64,000 nt of DNA, taken from Sulfurospirillum sp964466465. GTDB taxonomy: Bacteria > Campylobacterota > Campylobacteria > Campylobacterales > Sulfurospirillaceae. The stretch lies in contig CAYXNJ010000007.1 of NCBI GenBank assembly GCA_964466465.1, positions 3,229 through 67,228 of the forward strand, written 5' to 3'. Of the stretch, positions 53,442 through 61,163 are shown one piece after another. The position numbers and the translations under genes are program-made. The notes under the pieces were generated by a model that searched no databases, was not told the DNA's origin, and saw only the letters and a list, made by a program, of their open reading frames with translations. Numbering within the stretch: position 1 is the first letter of the stretch; each line of letters opens with the position of its first letter.

Positions 53442-54056
53442 ATGCAAGCAACCATAGAGTATCAAGGCGAAACGCTTTGCTACTCTATCATCACTAACCG
53501 CCGTCTCAAACACCTCTACATCAAAATAGACCCCATTAAAGGGGTCATTGTCAAAACTCCTTCTTACACCAAAGAGTATATCCACGCACTGGTTCTTCAA
53601 AAAGCACAATGGATATTTTCCAAAATGAATGCGCTGCAAAAAAGAACAACACTCCCTTCTCTCTTTGAAGACGAAGGGAAAGTCCTCTATTTGGGCGAAG
53701 CTATCTTACTTCATGCACATCAAACACCAGAAGCCTTTTACAAAGAAAAAACTATCCCCTTAGTCACACGCCTTGTGGAAGAATGGAGTTTTTTAATGGG
53801 GGTTAAACCAACCAAGATAAGCTTTCGTAAGGCAAAAAAACGATGGGGAAGTTGCTCACACACCAATGAGCTAAGCTTCAACCTCAGCCTTGCACAATTG
53901 CCCTTAGAATGCGTTACCTACATCGTTATTCACGAACTATCACATATTGAGCATAAACATCATCAAAAAGCGTTTTGGGAGTGTGTGAAAGAATTTATGC
54001 CAGAATATAAACAGTGTGAAAGATTACTTAAAAACTATTCACCAACACTGAGTTAA
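53442..54056 (+). CDS. YgjP-like metallopeptidase-domain protein
   Basis: A 204-aa protein of the YgjP/DUF45 (WLM-related) family. N-terminal KHLYIKIDPIKGVIVKTP and, C-terminally, RWGSCSHTNELSFNLSL followed by the zinc motif HELSHIEHKHH (HExxH), with the third ligand region FWECVKEFMPEYK. Substrate unknown. Starts 3 bases after dnaJ, so co-transcribed; its stop overlaps the convergent mntP stop (TTAA). Confidence 0.88.
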   Translation: MQATIEYQGETLCYSIITNRRLKHLYIKIDPIKGVIVKTPSYTKEYIHALVLQKAQWIFSKMNALQKRTTLPSLFEDEGKVLYLGEAILLHAHQTPEAFYKEKTIPLVTRLVEEWSFLMGVKPTKISFRKAKKRWGSCSHTNELSFNLSLAQLPLECVTYIVIHELSHIEHKHHQKAFWECVKEFMPEYKQCERLLKNYSPTLS

Positions 54057-54592
54057 AAGAATAAAATTCTAAAACCAATAGCAACTAAGACCACTCCACC
54101 AAAAATCTCTGCTTTACTTTCCAACCATGTACCACTTAATTTTCCCACATAGACCCCTATGAAACTAATGATAAACGTTGTAAGTCCAATAATACCGCAT
54201 GCAAGAAGTGGATGGAGGTCTAAAAGCATCAAACTAAATCCAGCTGCCATAGCATCAATGCTCGTTGCAATGGCAAGGGTAAGCATCACTTTATTGGTAA
54301 TCTTTGCAAGCTCTTCTTCCACCCCCTCATTGACACCTTCATAAATCATTTTAGCGCCAATAAGCAATAAAAGACCAAACGCGATGTAGTGTGCGTATTC
54401 GCTTACAAAACCTAATAGCCCACGTCCACCAAGATACCCAATAAGTGGCATTAATGCTTGAAAAATACCAAAAAAGAATCCTGCTTTAAGGGCTAATGTT
54501 TTTGTACTCTCACCATTCTTAGAGCCCAACCCGATGGAAACAGCAAACGCATCCATACTAAGGGCAAATGCCAACAACAACACTTCTATCAT
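54053..54592 (-). CDS. mntP: Manganese efflux pump MntP
   Basis: A 179-aa membrane protein with six helices. Family signatures: LLLAFALSMDAFAVSIGLG at the start and TLAIATSIDAMAAGFSL with acidic residues in membrane segments. Start at 54592 (GGAGAGTTGAA upstream, overlapping the polA stop) rather than 54607. It lacks the usual yybP-ykoY Mn2+ riboswitch since it is coupled to polA. Confidence 0.92.
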   Translation of the reverse strand: MIEVLLLAFALSMDAFAVSIGLGSKNGESTKTLALKAGFFFGIFQALMPLIGYLGGRGLLGFVSEYAHYIAFGLLLLIGAKMIYEGVNEGVEEELAKITNKVMLTLAIATSIDAMAAGFSLMLLDLHPLLACGIIGLTTFIISFIGVYVGKLSGTWLESKAEIFGGVVLVAIGFRILFF

Positions 54593-57246
54593 TTCAACTC
54601 TCCCCAATTATTGCCTATTGCAATGGAAACTTTAAGTGGCACTTTGAGGGTGTAAATCTCTTCCATAACCTTTTGTGCAGCTTTTGCAAAGGCTTCTGCC
54701 TTCTCTTCTTTTACCTCAAAGATGAGTTCATCGTGAATTTGAAGTAAAAGCTTTGCCTCATCATCCACCAGTGTTGTCATAATTTTATTCATAGAGAGTT
54801 TAATAAGGTCTGCCGCACTGCCTTGAAAAACCGTATTGACCGCTTCACGAAGGTAACCTGCGTATTGCATTGCATTGGCATGTTCAAAATCAAAAAAACG
54901 CTTACGTCCTAAGAGTGTTTGAACAAAACCTTTCTCTTTCGCCGTGTCTGCGACGGCTGTAAGGTAATTTTTAATGGTTGGAAACGTTGCAAAATAACTC
55001 TCTATATAACTCTTTGCTTCTTTCATCGAGATACCAATGGTCTCAGAAAGACGCTTAGGTCCCATGCCATACAAAAGCCCAAAGTTGATGCTTTTTGCCA
55101 CACCACGTTTTGCCACTGCTTCTTCTTCTCCAAAGAGTTTTAAGGCGGTCTCTTTATGAATGTCTTTACCCGTTCTAAACGCTTCTACCATCGCTTCATC
55201 ACCACTAAAATGTGCCAATAAACGAAGTTCAATTTGTGAGTAGTCTATGCCGATAAGTTTATACCCCTCTTTGGCAATAAAACCACCACGTACCTCACGT
55301 CCCAACTCTGTTTTGACAGGGATATTTTGTAAGTTTGGATCTTTAGAGCTTAGACGTCCCGTTGCTGTTCCTGTTTGCATAAATGAAGTATGCACACGTC
55401 CAAGAGGGGATTCTTTTGAGAGTTTTAAAAGTGGCTCAATGTAGGTAGAGCGCAATTTATAAAGTTCTCTGTATTCTAAAATTTTAGCAATACTTGGATG
55501 CTTATCGAAAAGTTCATTGAGAACATTTTCATCCGTGCTGTAACCTGTTTTTGTTTTTTTCACCGTAGGAAGTCCTAATTGTTCAAACAAAACAGCGCCT
55601 AATTGCTGTGTCGAATTGAGGTTAAACGTTGTTTCACACAGTGCAAAAATTTCTGTTTTTAGAGCTTCTATGGCATGATCGGTTCGCTTTAAAAGTTTCT
55701 CAAAATAAGCTCCATCGACCTTGATACCCTCTTTTTCCATTTTCATCAGTGTTTTGATAAACGGAAACTCTACCTCTTTGGCAAGATCAAGCAAAGCAGG
55801 CTCTAACATCTCATGCAATTTATGATACAGCTTTAATGTCATCCACGCATCTTCAGCGGCGTATTCGCATGCTTTTTCAAGTGCAACCGTACTAAAGTTT
55901 TCACCCTTGCCTACTACATCTTTAAACTTAACCATAGAGTGATTAAAAAAGCGAAGTGCTAAGGTATCAAGTCCTACACTGCTTTCTGGATTTAGAAGCC
56001 ATGCGAGAAGCATTGTATCGGCGTAAATAGACACATCACGGATGCCAAAATTGTTTTCAACAACAGCAAGATCATACTTAAGATTTTGTCCTACAATTTT
56101 ATGGCGTAACAGTGCATGAAGCGCACGTTTGGCATCTTCTAAATTAATCTGTTCTCCCACGCCCAAATAGTAGTGTGCAATCGGTACATAATACGCTTCT
56201 TTTTCATTTATTGCAAAAGAGAAACCTACAATTTTGGCGTTATAGGCATCAAGCGCATTGGTCTCGGTATCAAACGCTACAATAGACCCCTCTTCCATTC
56301 CCTCAATGATGTTAAACAACATCTTCGCATCATCGACTAAGATCGCTTTAAAACTATTACTCGCCTCTTCTTTTGGCTTTGCGTGTAACGCTTCATTGCG
56401 TACACGAGAAAGCATATGACGTAGTTCATATTTTTCCAATTCATCAGCGATGTTTATCAAAGGATTATCACAAGGGAAATGAAACGATTCAAATTTATCG
56501 GCAATACTCAGTGAATCATCTAGGCGCACCAGTTGTTTACTTAAAAAGGCGTTATTACGTCCTTCTTCAAGCATACTCTGCACGCGAGGATTTCCAACAC
56601 GCTCCAAGTTTGCATAAACATTTTCCATACTTCCAAAATCATCTAAAAGCTTTTTAGCCCCTTTTGGACCAATGCCTTTAACTCCAGGGATGTTATCGGC
56701 GGTATCGCCTACGAGTGAGAGATATTCATTAATTTTATTGGGATACACACCAAATTTTTCAAAACATTTTTCAGTATCAACTTCACTTTTTTTCATAGGA
56801 TCGTAAATAACAACTCGTCCGTCATCAATGAGTTGATAAAGATCTTTATCGTGCGTTACAATGCGTACTTTAATATCGTGGCTTTTAGCAAAGCGTACTG
56901 CAGAAGCGATGACATCATCGGCTTCATACCCCTCTTCGCTGTAACATTTAAAGCCCATTTTTTCAATCCATGAAATTGCTACAGGAAGTTGGCGCTTCAA
57001 ATCTTCAGGGGCTTCAGGACGGTTGGCTTTATAGTTTGGGTCTATGGTATGGCGAAAATTTTTACCTTTGCTATCCAGCGCAAACATCAAATAATCGGTG
57101 TCGTGCTCGTTTTTAATCGCATAGATAAAATTAGCAAACCCTGTTAAAAGCCCTGTGGGGAACCCTTGGGAGTTACGTAGTTGTGGTAACGCATAGTAAT
57201 TTCTAAAAAAAAAGCCAAAGGTATCAATAATAGTAAGTGTTTTCAC
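54589..57246 (-). CDS. polA: DNA polymerase I
   Basis: An 885-aa repair/Okazaki polymerase. The 5' nuclease (about 1-290: GYEADDVIAS, TADNIPGVKGIGPKGA), 3'-5' exonuclease (about 300-480: VAFDTETNALD, QNLKYDLAV, YAAEDAWMT, so catalytic acidic residues appear intact) and polymerase (about 490-885: ATGRLSSKDPNLQNIP, GIDYSQIELRLLAHFSGD, KSINFGLLYG, LQIHDELIFEV) are all present. ATGA overlap with mntP. Confidence 0.98.
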   Translation of the reverse strand: MKTLTIIDTFGFFFRNYYALPQLRNSQGFPTGLLTGFANFIYAIKNEHDTDYLMFALDSKGKNFRHTIDPNYKANRPEAPEDLKRQLPVAISWIEKMGFKCYSEEGYEADDVIASAVRFAKSHDIKVRIVTHDKDLYQLIDDGRVVIYDPMKKSEVDTEKCFEKFGVYPNKINEYLSLVGDTADNIPGVKGIGPKGAKKLLDDFGSMENVYANLERVGNPRVQSMLEEGRNNAFLSKQLVRLDDSLSIADKFESFHFPCDNPLINIADELEKYELRHMLSRVRNEALHAKPKEEASNSFKAILVDDAKMLFNIIEGMEEGSIVAFDTETNALDAYNAKIVGFSFAINEKEAYYVPIAHYYLGVGEQINLEDAKRALHALLRHKIVGQNLKYDLAVVENNFGIRDVSIYADTMLLAWLLNPESSVGLDTLALRFFNHSMVKFKDVVGKGENFSTVALEKACEYAAEDAWMTLKLYHKLHEMLEPALLDLAKEVEFPFIKTLMKMEKEGIKVDGAYFEKLLKRTDHAIEALKTEIFALCETTFNLNSTQQLGAVLFEQLGLPTVKKTKTGYSTDENVLNELFDKHPSIAKILEYRELYKLRSTYIEPLLKLSKESPLGRVHTSFMQTGTATGRLSSKDPNLQNIPVKTELGREVRGGFIAKEGYKLIGIDYSQIELRLLAHFSGDEAMVEAFRTGKDIHKETALKLFGEEEAVAKRGVAKSINFGLLYGMGPKRLSETIGISMKEAKSYIESYFATFPTIKNYLTAVADTAKEKGFVQTLLGRKRFFDFEHANAMQYAGYLREAVNTVFQGSAADLIKLSMNKIMTTLVDDEAKLLLQIHDELIFEVKEEKAEAFAKAAQKVMEEIYTLKVPLKVSIAIGNNWGELK

Positions 57247-57269
57247 GAAAGCGCCTTTATGGGTAAGGG

Positions 57270-58079
57270 TTAGTAGTATTCTTTGAGTTTGCCAATCACT
57301 TCAAGGAAAGAGTTTTTGTCCACGTTCTCTTTTTCCAAAAGGTTAAGTGCCAAATTCACACTTCGTTCACTGAGGGGTGCATTGATAGGGATGGCGGTTT
57401 TCACGACTTTAAGTGCAAAAGCATAAGGACGTATTTCTTCTGGAATAGCACCTAGAGCATCTGAATAGGCAATGGCTTCGACCATTTTTTCTTCAAACTT
57501 CCAATGTTTAAAAATAAGTGCAGCCACTTCACTGCTTGTGATACGTACAAACATACGTTCTACATCTGCGATATTGGTGCTATTTTCAATTTCTGATCTA
57601 AATTGATACGTTTCATTATTTTTTACAATTTCATCAGCGATTAGAATTTTCCCTGTTTCTTGCAAAAGTGCTGCAAGAAACAGAAAATCTGTTTTTGAAG
57701 AATCAATCTTGCTGTACCACTGCAACATAAGTGCACTTTGTAAACTTGAAATTGCAGCAAACTCTTCAGGAGTGACACCATAAGGTGCCATATCAACATT
57801 GAGAAGCTTCTTGATAGACATATCAGTGACTAAAGAACGTGTCGTGGACATCCCAAAAAGACTAACGGCTTGCGTTACATTTTTAATCTCACGTCTAAAA
57901 CCATACAGAGGAGAATTTGCCACTTTTAACAGATTGGCAACGAGCATAGGATCTTCTTCAATGACTCGAGCAAGGTCACTAATGCTTGCATTTGGATCTT
58001 GACAGATCAAACTCATCTGATAAAAACTTTTAGGAAGTGGAGGAAGTGCTTTGATGCGCTCAGCTATCTCTTCTAGCAT
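57270..58079 (-). CDS. HDOD-domain protein
   Basis: A 269-aa soluble protein filled by one HDOD domain: LPPLPKSFYQMSLICQDPNAS, DLARVIEEDPMLVANLLKVANSPLYG and VSLFGMSTTRSLV. HDOD proteins are non-catalytic relatives of HD hydrolases and take part in signalling, often with c-di-GMP or motility circuits. It precedes polA by 23 bases and may be co-transcribed. The partner is unknown. Confidence 0.9.
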   Translation of the reverse strand: MLEEIAERIKALPPLPKSFYQMSLICQDPNASISDLARVIEEDPMLVANLLKVANSPLYGFRREIKNVTQAVSLFGMSTTRSLVTDMSIKKLLNVDMAPYGVTPEEFAAISSLQSALMLQWYSKIDSSKTDFLFLAALLQETGKILIADEIVKNNETYQFRSEIENSTNIADVERMFVRITSSEVAALIFKHWKFEEKMVEAIAYSDALGAIPEEIRPYAFALKVVKTAIPINAPLSERSVNLALNLLEKENVDKNSFLEVIGKLKEYY

Positions 58080-58129
58080 ATCATCTCTCTTTATGAATTT
58101 GTCAAGATTATAGCGCGCTTTAGTTAAAA

Positions 58130-58160
58130 AGCTAATGAGAGAAGCCTCCTCTCATTAGCT
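58130..58160 (-). terminator. Terminator of the first dicarboxylate symporter gene
   Basis: AGCTAATGAGAG/CTCTCATTAGCT, a perfect 12-bp stem with a 7-base loop, then TTTTTAAC on the minus strand. 12 bases after the stop codon at 58173. Nearly the same stem follows the second paralogue at 59673. Confidence 0.9.
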
Positions 58161-58172
58161 AAAATATATCTA

Positions 58173-59534
58173 TCAACCAGGGATGGTGTCTTCAACGCTT
58201 TCTGGATGATCCAATGCGCGTTTGAATTTTTTCATATCAATCTGTTTGTCCCACACACCAACAAAAACAGTTGCAACTGCATTTCCACACAAGTTACCAA
58301 CCGCTCTCATCTCGCTCATAAACTTATCAACGCCCAAAAGTACCGCAACTGTTGCTACGGGAATGGCTCCACCCATTGCAGAAAGAGTACCTGCTAGAAT
58401 GATGATTCCAGAACCTGTCACACCAACAGCCCCTTTTGAGGTCACCATCAAAATCAAAATTATGCTCATTTGCTCACTTAAGCTTAAAGGGACATTGAAC
58501 GCTTGGGAGAGGAAGATAATAGAAAGCGCTAGATAGATATTAGTACAGCCAAGATTGAAAGAATACCCCGTAGGAATAACAAGTCCCGTAGTTCCTCTGC
58601 TGACACCCGCAGATTCAAGCCTTCTCATCAGTGGTGCTAATGCTGCTTCACTTGAAGAGGTTGCAAAAACAATGAGTACTTCTTTGGCAATAAAACGCAT
58701 AAATTTAAAAACATTAATCTTATAAAACCACAATATAATTCCCAGTACACCAAAAGTAAACACGAGTACAGAGACCAGCATAACGCCCAATAAATTTGCC
58801 ATACCAATCAGTGAAGCAATCCCAAATTTACCAATCAAAAACGCCATGGCACTAAAACTCGCAATGGGACTTGACCACATGATGAGTGTTAAAATTTTAA
58901 AGAAGAAATTTTGAGCTTTTTCTAATGGTTTTAAAATGCGAGATTTGTATTTTCCACCAAATGCAGAGATTAAAATCGCCAACACTAATGCCATAACAAG
59001 CACTTTGAGAGTATCACCATGAAGGAATGGAGTAATGGGGTCTGTAGGGATAGCATTCTTAAGAATTGTCCATGCTGAGCCAACTTCTTGTTTGCCTTGT
59101 GTAAAGCTTTCAACACTAGAGGCATCTAGGGATTCAACTAAAAGATTCATCCCAACACCAGGGCGAAGAACATTACCAAAAAAGACACCAATGGCAAGGG
59201 CAAACGTACTGACCACTTCAAAGTAGATAAAGGCTTTTATCCCGATAGAGCCAACCTCTTTAAGGCTCTCTAATCCAACAATTCCTGTGATAATCGTTAA
59301 AAAGATAATCGGTCCAACCAACCATTTAAGAACCTGAATAAACCAATCAATACCTGGTTTTGCTTTCATCGCACTAGAAGGATCAATCATACCAAATACA
59401 ACACCTGAAATAATCGCTACCACAACCCAAAAAGCCAAACTTTTTATCGTGTAGTGCTTCCAATCTTTCTTGCCTTTTTTTTTCTTACTTGTACTACTCA
59501 ACGGGAACCCTTTAATACTTTGAAACCATCCCAA
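58173..59534 (-). CDS. DctA-like dicarboxylate:cation symporter, copy 1
   Basis: A 453-aa DAACS-family carrier with eight helices and two hairpin loops. HP1/serine motif region is SSSEAALAPL, TM7 SFNLGCTNIY, HP2 SKGAVGVTGSG, TM8 LGVDKFMSEMRAVGNLCGNAVAT, the latter DctA-like with D, E, R, N. TM7 reads NLGC where the family has N-x-D-G-T: the aspartate that binds a Na+ in GltPh is Gly here (D in copy 2). TTG start with weak ribosome site; a basic Lys-rich N-terminus (SKKKKGKK). Probably imports succinate, fumarate or malate, but ion coupling may differ. Confidence 0.87.
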   Translation of the reverse strand: MGWFQSIKGFPLSSTSKKKKGKKDWKHYTIKSLAFWVVVAIISGVVFGMIDPSSAMKAKPGIDWFIQVLKWLVGPIIFLTIITGIVGLESLKEVGSIGIKAFIYFEVVSTFALAIGVFFGNVLRPGVGMNLLVESLDASSVESFTQGKQEVGSAWTILKNAIPTDPITPFLHGDTLKVLVMALVLAILISAFGGKYKSRILKPLEKAQNFFFKILTLIMWSSPIASFSAMAFLIGKFGIASLIGMANLLGVMLVSVLVFTFGVLGIILWFYKINVFKFMRFIAKEVLIVFATSSSEAALAPLMRRLESAGVSRGTTGLVIPTGYSFNLGCTNIYLALSIIFLSQAFNVPLSLSEQMSIILILMVTSKGAVGVTGSGIIILAGTLSAMGGAIPVATVAVLLGVDKFMSEMRAVGNLCGNAVATVFVGVWDKQIDMKKFKRALDHPESVEDTIPG

Positions 59535-59672
59535 GCTCTCTAAAAAACTTAATAATGCGTTTGAAAAGCGTTATTCTAAGATACATAAATTTTATTATGA
59601 CATACGCAAGGGGACTTTAATGAGATTTTTGAAGAAATTTATGAGAGAAAAAAGTGTTTATTGGAAAGAAAA

Positions 59673-59698
59673 GCTAATGAGAGAAGCCTCTCATTAGC
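59673..59698 (-). terminator. Terminator of the second dicarboxylate symporter gene
   Basis: GCTAATGAGAG/CTCTCATTAGC, perfect 11-bp stem, loop of 4, then TTTTCTTTCC on the minus strand, 9 bases after the stop. Its stem is the same as at 58130-58160. Confidence 0.85.
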
Positions 59699-59707
59699 CA
59701 AGTCATA

Positions 59708-61033
59708 TCAACCTGGAATAGCGTCTTCAACGCTTTCTGGATGATCAAGTGCATATTTGAATTTTTCCATATCGATTTGTTTATCCCAAGCACCAACAAC
59801 AACAGCAGCAACAGCATTACCACATAGGTTACCTACCGCTCTCATCTCGCTCATAAACTTATCAACACCCAAAAGAACGGCAACGGTCACAACAGGAATT
59901 GCTCCACCCATAGCAGAGAGTGTTCCTGCAAGAACGATAAAGCCTGAACCCGTAACGCCTACCGCACCTTTAGAAGTTACCATCAAGATGAAGATGATTG
60001 AAAGCTCTTCAGCAAGAGTCAATGGAATGTTAAACGCTTGAGAAATAAAGATGATAGAAAGTGAGAGATAGATGTTTGTACAATCAAGGTTAAACGAATA
60101 CCCAGTAGGGATAACAAGACCCGTTGTTCCTCTACTTACACCCGCTGCTTCAAGTCTTTTCATAAGTGGAGCAAGTGCAGACTCGCTTGAAGAGGTTGCA
60201 AATACAATAAGTACCTCTTTAGCAATAAAACGCATAAATTTAAAGATGTTGATCTTAAAGATTGCCATGATAAGGCCAAGTACACCAAAAATAAAGGCAA
60301 TAACAGAGATAAACATAACGCCAAGTAAACTTGCCATATTGATCAATGAAGCAATACCAAATTTACCGATCAAAAATGCCATCGCACTAAACGATGCAAC
60401 AGGACTTAACCACATCAAAATGGTTAAGATTTTGAAGAAGAAATTTTGTGCAATTTCAAGCGGTTTTAAAATAGCAGGCTTATGTTTTCCACCAAATGCA
60501 GAGATCAAAATCGCCAATGTCAATGCCATCACAAGTACTTGAAGTGTGTTTCCATTGATAAATGGTGTGATAGGATCGTGTGGAATAGCGCCTTTTAAAA
60601 TCGACATAAAGGAACCAACATCTTGATTTGTATTGGTAAACTTAGCAACACTCTTAGCATCGAGTGATTCAACGGAGAGGTTCATACCATTTCCTGGTCC
60701 AAACCAGTTACCAAAAATGACACCAATCGCAAGGGCAAAGGTGCTTACAATTTCAAAGTAGATAAACGCTTTAAAACCGATTGAGCCAACTTCTTTAAGA
60801 CTCTCAAGTCCTACGATACCAGAGATAATCGTCAAAAAGATAATTGGGCCTACAAGCCATTTAAGAATTTGAATAAACCAATCAATACCAGGTTTTGCTT
60901 GTACTGCCATTTTTGGGTCATACATACCAAACAAAATACCTGCAATAATTGCAAAAACAACCCAGAAAGCCAAACTTTTAATGGTATAGCTCATCCAGTC
61001 TTTTTTCTTTACAACATTCACTGTCTGTTCCAA
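59708..61033 (-). CDS. DctA-like dicarboxylate:cation symporter, copy 2
   Basis: A 441-aa paralogue of the neighbouring carrier, closely similar along its whole length including the C-terminal DHPESVEDAIPG. TM7 has SFNLDCTNIY with the Na+-binding aspartate retained, TM8 LGVDKFMSEMRAVGNLCGNAVA. TTG start with AAAGGATCTTTC upstream and TATAAT 31 bases before it, so it has its own promoter. It likely imports C4-dicarboxylates with Na+ or H+. The gene pair arose by tandem duplication that included the terminator. Confidence 0.9.
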   Translation of the reverse strand: MEQTVNVVKKKDWMSYTIKSLAFWVVFAIIAGILFGMYDPKMAVQAKPGIDWFIQILKWLVGPIIFLTIISGIVGLESLKEVGSIGFKAFIYFEIVSTFALAIGVIFGNWFGPGNGMNLSVESLDAKSVAKFTNTNQDVGSFMSILKGAIPHDPITPFINGNTLQVLVMALTLAILISAFGGKHKPAILKPLEIAQNFFFKILTILMWLSPVASFSAMAFLIGKFGIASLINMASLLGVMFISVIAFIFGVLGLIMAIFKINIFKFMRFIAKEVLIVFATSSSESALAPLMKRLEAAGVSRGTTGLVIPTGYSFNLDCTNIYLSLSIIFISQAFNIPLTLAEELSIIFILMVTSKGAVGVTGSGFIVLAGTLSAMGGAIPVVTVAVLLGVDKFMSEMRAVGNLCGNAVAAVVVGAWDKQIDMEKFKYALDHPESVEDAIPG

Positions 61034-61063
61034 GAAAGATCCTTTGAATTTTTAGATGAATCG

Positions 61064-61069
61064 ATTATA
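61064..61069 (-). promoter_or_regulatory. -10 box upstream of symporter copy 2
   Basis: On the minus strand TTTTTAACTATAATCG contains TATAAT 31 bases before the TTG start, with an A/T-rich stretch where a -35 region would be. Confidence 0.6.
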
Positions 61070-61163
61070 GTTAAAAATTATGTCTAACTTATGTATCTTA
61101 ACGACTAAATGAATTCATAGGTTTTTTTAAGTTTAAATCAGTTACCAAAAGAAACACTTATAC

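Noticed and set aside
54540..54620. yybP-ykoY manganese riboswitch before mntP
   Set aside because: There is no leader: mntP starts inside the polA stop codon.
60072..60542. 156-codon plus-strand ORF
   Set aside because: Antisense to the symporter; a similar antisense ORF appears opposite copy 1, as expected from shared sequence, not from coding.
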